Source: Candidatus Firestoneibacteriota bacterium
GTDB taxonomy: Bacteria; Oederibacteriota; JAAXVQ01; JAUVAV01
Direction: 5' to 3'
DNA: 5,113 nt
NCBI GenBank assembly: GCA_030635415.1
Contig: DAOVYW010000180.1
Location: 1 to 5,113 of the forward strand
Positions 1-5,113 of this stretch are shown here, piece after piece. A program made the position numbers and the translations under genes. Within the stretch, counting starts at the first letter, position 1; every line of letters starts with the position of its first letter. The notes below the pieces were generated by a model. That model saw only the letters and a list, made by a program, of their open reading frames with translations. It was not told the origin of the DNA and searched no databases.

Positions 1-180
1 ATTAGTGAAATTTCCGTAGCCATGGCAGGCAAAATCGGATTAGCCGCTTTATACAATGTAATTCATCCTTATCCCACCCAGGCAGAAGCCATTAAACAAA
101 CCGCGGGCGCGTATATGCGCACGCGTCTAACCCCCCTGGTAAAAGCTTTGTTTCAGAAATGGCTGGCTTGGACGCGTTAA
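1..180 (+). CDS. C-terminal end of a MerA-like FAD/NAD(P) pyridine nucleotide-disulfide oxidoreductase (5'-truncated)
   Basis: The frame is open from base 1 and ends at TAA 178-180, giving the last 59 residues. They match the dimerisation domain of class I disulfide oxidoreductases: a small-residue helix (EISVAMAGKIG, residues 3-13), then NVIHPYPTQAEA (19-30), then a basic Trp-rich tail ending in KWLAWTR. In lipoamide dehydrogenase and glutathione reductase this site reads HPT..E, the His-Glu dyad. Here the position before PT is Tyr24, as in mercuric reductase, with Glu29 kept. The C-terminal Cys-Cys pair of true MerA is absent, so mercury reduction is not supported. Such proteins are often named mercuric reductase-like or FAD-dependent oxidoreductase. 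The FAD-binding and redox-active Cys regions lie outside the window, so the substrate cannot be judged. The next gene starts 35 nt downstream on the same strand, suggesting co-transcription. Confidence 0.88.
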   Translation: MSEISVAMAGKIGLAALYNVIHPYPTQAEAIKQTAGAYMRTRLTPLVKALFQKWLAWTR

Positions 181-215
181 GTTTTAATAGCAAAATCAAA
201 ATTCGAGCGTGACTC

Positions 216-2900
216 ATGTATCTGAAAATAGATGATTACGGCATTATAGGTGATATGCATGCGGTAGCTTTGGTTTCAAAATATGGATCCATTGATTATT
301 GCTGTATGCCGCATATCGACTCGCCCACGGTATTTGCCGAGCTTTTAGATAAAAAAAAGGGAGGCACCTTCACTATCCAGCCGGAAGGATCGTTTCGAGG
401 AGAGCAAACTTATTTAAAAGACACCAATATTCTTCGTGGTTATTTCACTACGCCCACCGGAAGTGCAGAACTGCTTGATTTTATGCCGGTTTCGGACCGC
501 AACCAACTTTATCTGGTAAAGCGGCATGAGATTTATCGCTGCGTTACCGGATTGCAGGGCCAGATTGCTTTAAAAGTGTTTTTTACTCCCCGGCCCGGTT
601 ATGCCCGGCACCTGCCTGGCATTTCAGGAAAAGAGAATCACTTTGAGATAAAAGCCGGCAAAGAAAGGTTTCAACTTTTCACCATCGGAAAATCATTAGT
701 CGTTAATCCCCTCACCGCTGACAGCATTACGATAAGGTTTGATTTAACCCCGGGAGAAAAAGTTTGGTTCGTTTTCCGATATGGCGAGGCAAAGGATTTC
801 CCCCTGGAGCCTGCCGCCCAATTCGAAGCAACCAATAATTTTTGGCAAGCTTGGCTGCATTATTGCGAAGCTGGGAATTGCCGTTACTTTGGCGAACATC
901 AAGCCAACATGAACCGCTCCTTACTGGCCTTAAAGCTGCTTGCCTTCCAGCCGACCGGAGCGATTGCCGCGGCGGCGACTACATCCCTTCCGGAAAGTTT
1001 AGGCCAGGAGCGCAACTGGGATTATCGTTTTGCCTGGCTGCGAGATTCCTCTTTTACCCTCAAAGCTTTATTAGCCATGGGACATATTTCCGAGACAGAA
1101 AGTTTTATTCGCTGGTTAAGAGATATTTATTTAAGCTCCGGCGGAAAACGTCTTCAGATTATGTATTCCTTAACCGGCAAGGCACAATTAAAAGAGGAGA
1201 TCCTGGGCCATTTAGCCGGATATCAAAATTCAAAACCAGTCCGGATCGGCAATGCCGCGTATAAACAAAAGCAATGGGACATTTACGGAGAAGTAATGGA
1301 TACCGCTTGGCGGCTTTCAGCTTATGCGGGACGAATCGACGAACATTTATGGCCTTTCTTCCGAAGCATTTGTAATCAAGCGGCTCATGACTGGTCCCGG
1401 CCGGATGATGGTATTTGGGAAGTACGCAATGGTCCTTTTCATTTTGTTTATTCAAAAGTCATGTGCTGGGTGGCCTTGGATCGAGGAATTAAAATTGCCC
1501 AGCGTTATGGTTTTACCGCGGATATAAAGCGCTGGCTAAAGGAAGCGTCCCGAATTAAGCAGAACGTTTCGGAAAATGGTTATAGCCCGCAAAGCAAGAG
1601 TTTTATCCAATATTACGGCAGTCAGAATTTAGATGCCAGTCTTTTGCTTATACCTTTGATGGGATTTCTACCCATAACCGATGAGCGCGTACAAGGCACC
1701 ATTAAAGCCTGTCAGGCAGAACTCATGCGAGATGGTTTTTTGTTGCGCTATTCCGGGCAAGACGGCTTGTCTGGCAAAGAGGGCGGCTTTTTGCTATGCA
1801 ATTTTTGGTTGATCGAATGTTTGACGCTTTCCGGAAAATTAGCCGCGGCTCAAGATTTATTAAAGCAGACATCCCGGGTTGCCAATCATCTGGGACTTTT
1901 TGCAGAAGAGTATGACACCAAAAACAAACAGTTATTGGGTAATTTCCCCCAAGCCTTTACGCATATAGGATACCTTAATGCCACCAACGCCCTTTGGCAG
2001 GCCCAGCAAAAAAGCCTGGAAAAGCCTTATCAAGTAGCTTTAGCCCAGCGGCTTAAAAAATTAATACCCGGCAAACTCGTGCTAAATTCATCCCCTAAGA
2101 TAATTAAACCCGCTCCCGCGATAATTGATCAGGAATTGAAAAAATTATTAGTCACTTTAAAAGGCGCCTTTTTTAATAGTCAAACCGGCAAAGTAAATTA
2201 CCTCGAAATGAAAAATTCCCCGGATTATCAAAAATATCTGGCATTGGCTAAAAACCTGGCTGGCTTTGATCCTTTCGCTCTAAAATCAGATTCATCCAAA
2301 ATTGCATTTTGGCTGAATATATATAATATTCTTATAATTCATGGGGTCATTGAATTGGTTATCCAGGAATCAGTAAAAGAAGTATCCGGGTTTTTTACTC
2401 GAATTCAATATCGGATCGGACCTCATACCTTTACGCCGGATGAAATTGAACATGGTATTTTAAGGGGCAATGCTCCCCATCCGACTCGCCGTTTAAAAGC
2501 GTTTGGATTATGGGACAAACGCCGGGCACTGAGTGTATCAAGTAAAGATCCCCGTATCCATTTCGCCCTGGTTTGTGCTGCCAATTCATGTCCGCCGATT
2601 ATGTTTTATGATGCCGACCAAATCGAACAGCAACTAAATCGTGCGGTTGGCAGTTTTGTAAATAGGGGAGGCGTTAGGCTTAAACCCGAGGAAAGCATAA
2701 TTTATCTGTCGCAGATTTTTAAATGGTACCAGACAGATTTCGGAGGAACTAATCAAGCTGTGCTTAAATTTATCCTGCCCTATCTTCCGCCGGAGGAGTT
2801 AAGCGATTTGAAAATCGACCATCTCGCCAGTTGGAAAATAAAGTACTTACCCTATGATTGGAATTTAAACCGCGAACCCGCGACCGGACATCAGTTTTAG
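216..2900 (+). CDS. GH15 family glycoside hydrolase (glucoamylase/trehalase-like) fused to a C-terminal DUF547 domain
   Basis: This 894-residue protein has two parts. Residues 1 to about 600 are a full-length bacterial GH15 hydrolase. Visible landmarks are the N-terminal DYGIIGDMHAVALVSKYGSI (7-26), ERNWDYRFAWLRD (265-277), GIWEVR with the presumed general acid Glu402, AEEYD with the presumed general base at Glu564 or Glu565, and GNFPQAFTHIG (575-585). The family uses an inverting mechanism to release glucose from alpha-glucosides such as starch fragments, dextran or trehalose; which one cannot be told here. After a basic, Pro-containing linker (about 605-640), residues 640-890 form a complete DUF547 domain: FWLNIYN (698-704) with His709, DEIEHGILRGN (742-752), FALVCAANSCPP (783-794) with Cys787 and Cys792, and YLPYDW (877-882). 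DUF547 has no firmly assigned activity. There is no signal peptide, so the protein is probably cytoplasmic. ATG 216 is the first start after an in-frame TGA at 210-212; its Shine-Dalgarno is weak (GAG at 205-207 at best), consistent with translation downstream of the preceding gene. The fusion lies in one uninterrupted frame. Confidence 0.93.
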   Translation: MYLKIDDYGIIGDMHAVALVSKYGSIDYCCMPHIDSPTVFAELLDKKKGGTFTIQPEGSFRGEQTYLKDTNILRGYFTTPTGSAELLDFMPVSDRNQLYLVKRHEIYRCVTGLQGQIALKVFFTPRPGYARHLPGISGKENHFEIKAGKERFQLFTIGKSLVVNPLTADSITIRFDLTPGEKVWFVFRYGEAKDFPLEPAAQFEATNNFWQAWLHYCEAGNCRYFGEHQANMNRSLLALKLLAFQPTGAIAAAATTSLPESLGQERNWDYRFAWLRDSSFTLKALLAMGHISETESFIRWLRDIYLSSGGKRLQIMYSLTGKAQLKEEILGHLAGYQNSKPVRIGNAAYKQKQWDIYGEVMDTAWRLSAYAGRIDEHLWPFFRSICNQAAHDWSRPDDGIWEVRNGPFHFVYSKVMCWVALDRGIKIAQRYGFTADIKRWLKEASRIKQNVSENGYSPQSKSFIQYYGSQNLDASLLLIPLMGFLPITDERVQGTIKACQAELMRDGFLLRYSGQDGLSGKEGGFLLCNFWLIECLTLSGKLAAAQDLLKQTSRVANHLGLFAEEYDTKNKQLLGNFPQAFTHIGYLNATNALWQAQQKSLEKPYQVALAQRLKKLIPGKLVLNSSPKIIKPAPAIIDQELKKLLVTLKGAFFNSQTGKVNYLEMKNSPDYQKYLALAKNLAGFDPFALKSDSSKIAFWLNIYNILIIHGVIELVIQESVKEVSGFFTRIQYRIGPHTFTPDEIEHGILRGNAPHPTRRLKAFGLWDKRRALSVSSKDPRIHFALVCAANSCPPIMFYDADQIEQQLNRAVGSFVNRGGVRLKPEESIIYLSQIFKWYQTDFGGTNQAVLKFILPYLPPEELSDLKIDHLASWKIKYLPYDWNLNREPATGHQF

Positions 2901-2980
2901 ACTGCCGGAAATATTTTGTGAAAAGGGTGAAAAACCAGTGCGGCCCTTTCAGCACCTCCGGAGATTATAAAAATGGTTTA

Positions 2981-2987
2981 AAGGAGG
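2981..2987 (+). promoter_or_regulatory. Strong Shine-Dalgarno of the glucose dehydrogenase gene
   Basis: AAGGAGG lies 8 nt before ATG 2996. It fixes this ATG as the start: the frame extends upstream to ATG 2858, but that start lies inside the preceding gene and has no comparable site. The signal is far stronger than that of the upstream GH15-DUF547 gene, so the dehydrogenase may be translated at a higher level. Confidence 0.85.
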
Positions 2988-2995
2988 AATCACCT

Positions 2996-3823
2996 ATGCC
3001 GGACGCAAGTCAGTTATTGTGCGCAAATCGATTAAAGGGCTATTCTGCCCTGGTTACAGGAGCCAGTTCCGGGATTGGCCGTGCCATTGCTATTGCTTTG
3101 GCTGAGGAAGGCGCCCAGGTCGTTATAAATTATGTTGGACATGAAACCTCAGCGCAGGAAGTCGTACAGGAAATAGAAAGTAAAAAGGGAAAAGCCATAG
3201 CTATTCAGGCGGATGTGAGTAAAGAAAAGGATGTTCAAACCATGTTCCGGAAAACATTGGCAACCTATGGCACTATAGATATCTTGGTTAATAATGCCGG
3301 AATTCAGCAAGATGCGGCTTTTCCAGACATGACGTTATCTCAATGGCAAAAGGTCCTGGACGTTAATCTTACGGGAGGCTTTCTTTGTGCGCGTGAGGCA
3401 GCCAAGGAATTTATTCGGCGCGGGGTGGTTGAAGACAGAGCTTTAAGTGCGGGTAAAATTATTTTTATTAGTTCTGTGCATGAAATTATTCCTTGGGCCA
3501 CTCACTGTAATTATGCCGCATCCAAAGGCGGAATTATGTTGCTTATGAAGTCATTAGCTCAGGAATTAGCCCAATACAAAATCCGAGTGAATAGTATTGC
3601 TCCGGGAGCAATCAAAACCCCAATTAATCGCAAAGCGTGGGAAACTAAGGCAGAAGAAGAAATGCTTTTAAGACTTATTCCCTGGAAACGAGTAGGCGAT
3701 CCCAGGGATATTGCTACGGTGGCTGTCTGGTTAGGTTCTGACGAATCAGACTATGTACATGGAACCACGATTTTTGTGGATGGAGGAATGACGTTGTACC
3801 CGGGTTTTACCACTGGCGGATGA
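2996..3823 (+). CDS. SDR family oxidoreductase, probable glucose 1-dehydrogenase
   Basis: This 275-residue classical short-chain dehydrogenase has the nucleotide-binding TGASSGIG (21-28), NNAG (99-102), and the catalytic triad Ser160, Tyr173 and Lys177 in ISSVHE and YAASKGG. Several stretches match Bacillus glucose 1-dehydrogenase closely: SSVHEIIPW after the catalytic Ser, PGAIKTPIN, and the C-terminal DGGMTLYPGF. This supports oxidation of beta-D-glucose to glucono-1,5-lactone with NAD(P)+ (EC 1.1.1.47), although SDR specificity is hard to fix from sequence. Differences from the Bacillus enzyme are an N-terminal extension of about 15 residues, a short insertion (RRGVVEDRALSAGK) before the catalytic Ser strand, and Val-Gly after NY (45-46) where the Bacillus enzymes carry Arg-Ser, which may shift cofactor preference. 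The gene follows the GH15 gene after 95 nt on the same strand and is closed by a terminator-like hairpin. It probably uses glucose released by its neighbour. Confidence 0.92.
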   Translation: MPDASQLLCANRLKGYSALVTGASSGIGRAIAIALAEEGAQVVINYVGHETSAQEVVQEIESKKGKAIAIQADVSKEKDVQTMFRKTLATYGTIDILVNNAGIQQDAAFPDMTLSQWQKVLDVNLTGGFLCAREAAKEFIRRGVVEDRALSAGKIIFISSVHEIIPWATHCNYAASKGGIMLLMKSLAQELAQYKIRVNSIAPGAIKTPINRKAWETKAEEEMLLRLIPWKRVGDPRDIATVAVWLGSDESDYVHGTTIFVDGGMTLYPGFTTGG

Positions 3824-3842
3824 TTGCTTAATCCTTTATCAT

Positions 3843-3889
3843 TTCCTCTCTGTCAAAAGGACGTCTCTGAGGGAGAGGAATATTTTTTT
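3843..3889 (+). terminator. Probable rho-independent terminator after the dehydrogenase gene
   Basis: TTCCTCTC (3843-3850) is the exact reverse complement of GAGAGGAA (3873-3880). It forms an 8-bp stem with a 22-nt loop, followed after TA by seven T residues (3883-3889). It begins 20 nt after the stop codon. The long loop is not ideal, but stem, T-run and position fit the end of the transcription unit. Confidence 0.65.
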
Positions 3890-3907
3890 GCCTCCCAAGA
3901 AGGGGGC
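3890..3907 (+). other. Second GC-rich hairpin directly after the terminator T-run
   Basis: GCCTCC (3890-3895) pairs with GGGGGC (3902-3907), with one G-T pair and a 6-nt loop CAAGAA. It is followed by ATTTTCATTT. It could be a back-up terminator or a 3'-end stabilising hairpin. The T-rich run after it is interrupted, so a strong terminator is not claimed. Confidence 0.35.
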
Positions 3908-4009
3908 ATTTTCATTTGGCAGTTAAGGGGACATATATTGTTAACACAGGGATAAAATATTTCATTGCAATGTTGTCAGTTATTTGCCACAATATAATTG
4001 TTCTATTTA

Positions 4010-4038
4010 TTGACATTTTTTTATAATTATTATGTTAT
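4010..4038 (+). promoter_or_regulatory. Candidate sigma70-type promoter for the FG-GAP-type protein gene
   Basis: A perfect -35 hexamer TTGACA (4010-4015) is followed after 17 nt by TGTTAT (4033-4038), which matches the -10 consensus at four of six positions, in an AT-rich setting. The expected 5' leader would be about 135 nt. AT-rich DNA yields such matches by chance, so this is tentative. Confidence 0.3.
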
Positions 4039-4162
4039 TTTTTGCAGGATCAAAAAATAAGTTGATACTATAAAACTAAATAAACTTGAAAGCATTCAGT
4101 TGTATTTTACCATTATAACAGCTAAATAAATCATTCACTTACCTGGTTTAATCCTGCCAGAT

Positions 4163-4169
4163 AAGGTGG
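4163..4169 (+). promoter_or_regulatory. Probable ribosome binding site deciding a GTG start
   Basis: AAGGTGG lies 11 nt before GTG 4181 but 20 nt before the next in-frame ATG (4190). This favours GTG, although 11 nt is somewhat long. An in-frame TAG at 4172-4174 excludes any earlier start. Confidence 0.5.
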
Positions 4170-4180
4170 AATAGAAAGCT

Positions 4181-5113
4181 GTGAAAAGTATGGGCAATAG
4201 AAAATATTTAGCCGGCGCATTATTAACGGCAACAGGATGTTTGGCCTGGTGCATTATGTATAATGGTATTGTATACAACGGTACAGTAGGGGCGGGTTTT
4301 AAACCCGCCCTTACGTCCACGGAAACAGAGATAGATTCCGTGGCCATAAAGTCCGGCGCTAACCAGAGCTGGCTGGCCCAAGTACAGGCGCAGATTAGCG
4401 CTGAGGAATATAATGTGAAAGCCGGGTCCAAGGAAGGATTGCAGACGCCTAACCGGAAGCAGAACCTGCGGCTGAAATTCAATCGTACAGGCATAGAGTT
4501 GAGTCCGCGTAATGCAGGTACCCGGCTTGCCGCGCCCCATACGGTTAAACCAAATCCTTATAATAATAATGAAAAGGCAGGGCTTGCCCCTGCCCTCTCC
4601 CCTGCCCCCAAACAATGGAAATTCAGGTGGAAAACAGAATATTTCGGGAGAAAAGGCGCAATAAAACGCGTGGCACAAGCAGAGCCAAAGGCAAAAGGCG
4701 CGCGCGTGGAATACGCACGTAAGGACATAAGCGAATGGTATTCTAATGAAGCGCGAGGCATAGAGCAGGGATTTGTAATTCATGAGCAACCGGTTGGCAA
4801 TAAAGCTAAGGAAGTATTGATCATGGCTGAACCCATCTCAGGACTCAGAGCCAGGGTGTTGGAAAATAGCCAGGCCATAGAATTTTTGAATGAAGACGGA
4901 GCTGTAGCGCTTCGATATGCAGAATTAAAAGTCTGGGATAAAAACCATAAGAACCTGAGTGCCAGGATGTATATGCAAAAAGGGAGAGTAGTACTGGCAT
5001 ATGAAGACCAGGGCGCGCAATATCCGGTATTCATAGACCCTTTAATGACAACCCCGTCCTGGACCGCGGAGAGCGACCAGGCAGTGGCGTTTTACGGCGA
5101 TTCTGTAGCGAGC
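4181..5113 (+). CDS. N-terminal part of a large exported FG-GAP/integrin-like repeat protein (3'-truncated)
   Basis: The frame runs from GTG 4181 (or ATG 4190) to the window edge without a stop: 311 codons, about 930 nt. The N-terminus is basic (KSMGNRK) and followed by a hydrophobic stretch (YLAGALLTATGCLAWCIMY, about residues 9-27), which looks like an export signal. Residues 28-165 are a Lys/Ala/Pro-rich variable region containing two palindrome-encoded peptides, VGAGFKPALT (36-45) and AGLAPALSPAPK (about 133-144). From about residue 170 comes a conserved module: VEYARKDISEWYSNEARGIEQGF (RGIEQGF at 192-198), a beta-rich stretch, then AYEDQGAQYPVFIDPL (YPVFIDPL at 281-288). In known proteins this module comes just before FG-GAP/beta-propeller-type repeats. 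The final residues (WTAESDQAVAFYGDSVAS) look like the beginning of the first repeat. Such proteins are typically large and secreted or surface-bound; the binding partner is unknown. Isoleucine is mostly encoded by ATA here, unlike the genes upstream, so a different origin is possible. It is probably transcribed separately from the preceding genes. Confidence 0.8.
   Translation, partial: MKSMGNRKYLAGALLTATGCLAWCIMYNGIVYNGTVGAGFKPALTSTETEIDSVAIKSGANQSWLAQVQAQISAEEYNVKAGSKEGLQTPNRKQNLRLKFNRTGIELSPRNAGTRLAAPHTVKPNPYNNNEKAGLAPALSPAPKQWKFRWKTEYFGRKGAIKRVAQAEPKAKGARVEYARKDISEWYSNEARGIEQGFVIHEQPVGNKAKEVLIMAEPISGLRARVLENSQAIEFLNEDGAVALRYAELKVWDKNHKNLSARMYMQKGRVVLAYEDQGAQYPVFIDPLMTTPSWTAESDQAVAFYGDSVAS
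4252..4278. repeat. Two AT-rich palindromes just upstream of the GC-rich palindrome
   Basis: CATTAT (4252-4257) and ATAATG (4260-4265) form a 6-bp inverted repeat around GT, and TTGTATACAA (4269-4278) is a perfect 10-bp palindrome. With the element at 4286-4314 they make three consecutive palindromes in 63 nt, in the coding region right after the signal-like segment. They may be part of one composite inserted element or coincidental. Confidence 0.4.
4286..4314. repeat. In-frame GC-rich palindromic element (REP/dispersed-repeat type)
   Basis: GTAGGGGCGGGTTT (4286-4299) and AAACCCGCCCTTAC (4301-4314) are inverted repeats of 14 positions around a single central T, with only one G-T mismatch (4289/4311). 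The element lies in frame in the exported protein gene and encodes VGAGFKPALT. On the minus strand the same DNA reads RAGLKPAPT in one frame and GGFKTRP in another. From memory, peptides of the GAGFKPAPT/GGFETRPY kind recur in translated sequences of several environmental bacteria because of a dispersed palindrome of this form. Copy number in this genome cannot be seen here. Confidence 0.75.
4576..4609. repeat. Second in-frame palindrome with a short direct repeat
   Basis: GGCAGGG (4576-4582) and CCCTGCC (4588-4594) form a 7-bp stem with loop CTTGC. CCCCTGCCC occurs twice, at 4587-4595 and 4599-4607, exactly 12 nt (four codons) apart. The stretch encodes the low-complexity peptide AGLAPALSPAP in the exported protein and is preceded by an AAT triplet run (4562-4570). 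Its C-rich composition differs sharply from the flanking coding sequence, suggesting an inserted or slippage-expanded element. Confidence 0.5.

Larger units (their letters stand above)
3908..4180. other. AT-rich intergenic region without a gene
   Basis: No convincing coding frame, tRNA or known riboswitch is visible on either strand. From about 3950 to 4135 the sequence is very AT-rich (for example the T-rich tract at 4015-4043), with the motif CTAAATAAA occurring twice (about 4074 and 4122). It most likely holds the promoter and 5' leader of the gene starting at 4181. Minus-strand open frames entering from the right lack ribosome binding sites and homology. Confidence 0.6.

Noticed and set aside
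842..1527. Open frames on both strands inside the GH15 coding region (+ 842-1264, + 1324-1527, - 1159-1455)
   Set aside because: They overlap conserved GH15 motifs in the main frame and show no independent features.
2955..2987. CCTCC at 2955-2959 complementary to the GGAGG of the dehydrogenase Shine-Dalgarno, suggesting a sequestering hairpin
   Set aside because: Only 5 bp with a 23-nt loop and mismatches on both sides; too weak to call a regulatory structure.
2858..2995. Upstream extension of the dehydrogenase frame to ATG 2858
   Set aside because: It overlaps the end of the GH15-DUF547 gene, has no ribosome binding site, and its 46 residues do not resemble an SDR N-terminus; ATG 2996 has a strong Shine-Dalgarno.
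4044..4157. GCAGGAT (4044-4050) and ATCCTGC (4151-4157) as inverted repeats flanking the leader
   Set aside because: Seven bp separated by 100 nt is within chance expectation and no insertion or target duplication is seen.
4181..4261. Possible lipoprotein signal (LTATGC around residues 18-23) in the exported protein
   Set aside because: The residue three before Cys is Ala rather than Leu/Val/Ile and the hydrophobic segment continues past the Cys, so a lipobox is not convincing.
4135..5034. Several overlapping minus-strand open frames opposite the exported protein gene
   Set aside because: They are mutually overlapping, rich in Cys/Phe/Leu as expected for antisense reading, lack plausible ribosome binding sites, and the + strand frame has recognisable family motifs.

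Overview
The window reads as a bacterial chromosomal segment of moderate G+C (mid-40s per cent by eye), with every supported gene on the + strand. The lineage cannot be fixed from 5 kb. Two things recall genomes of uncultured Gram-negative lineages such as Omnitrophota or former Deltaproteobacteria: a large FG-GAP-type secreted protein, and an in-frame GC-rich palindrome that reads as VGAGFKPALT. This is a low-confidence recollection, not a demonstrated placement.

Left part (1-3823): three genes in one direction with short gaps (35 and 95 nt) look like one transcription unit. They are (i) the last 59 residues of a MerA-like FAD/NAD(P) disulfide-oxidoreductase; (ii) an 894-residue fusion of a complete GH15 (glucoamylase/trehalase-type) hydrolase to a complete DUF547 domain; and (iii) a 275-residue SDR very like Bacillus-type glucose 1-dehydrogenase, with a strong Shine-Dalgarno. 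A hairpin with a T-run closes the unit. The GH15 part has no signal peptide, so the simplest reading is cytoplasmic hydrolysis of a glucoside (trehalose, maltodextrin or similar) to glucose, which the SDR oxidises to gluconolactone. The role of the DUF547 part is unknown.

Middle (3824-4180): a 357-nt gene-free stretch holding the terminator, a second GC-rich hairpin, an AT-rich tract with a candidate sigma70-like promoter, and a ribosome binding site for the next gene.

Right part (4181-5113): the first 311 codons of a reading frame that stays open to the window edge. It has a hydrophobic N-terminal export segment, a variable linker region, and then the conserved pre-repeat module (EWY...RGIEQGF...YPVFIDPL) found ahead of FG-GAP/integrin-like repeats. 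Two palindromic elements lie in frame in its N-terminal part. All other open frames here, including several on the minus strand opposite this gene, are best explained as shadows.

The points most worth a second look are the GH15-DUF547 fusion next to a glucose dehydrogenase, and the palindromic repeats that have become protein-coding in the exported protein. I see no CRISPR array, tRNA, rRNA, transposase or recognisable defence system.
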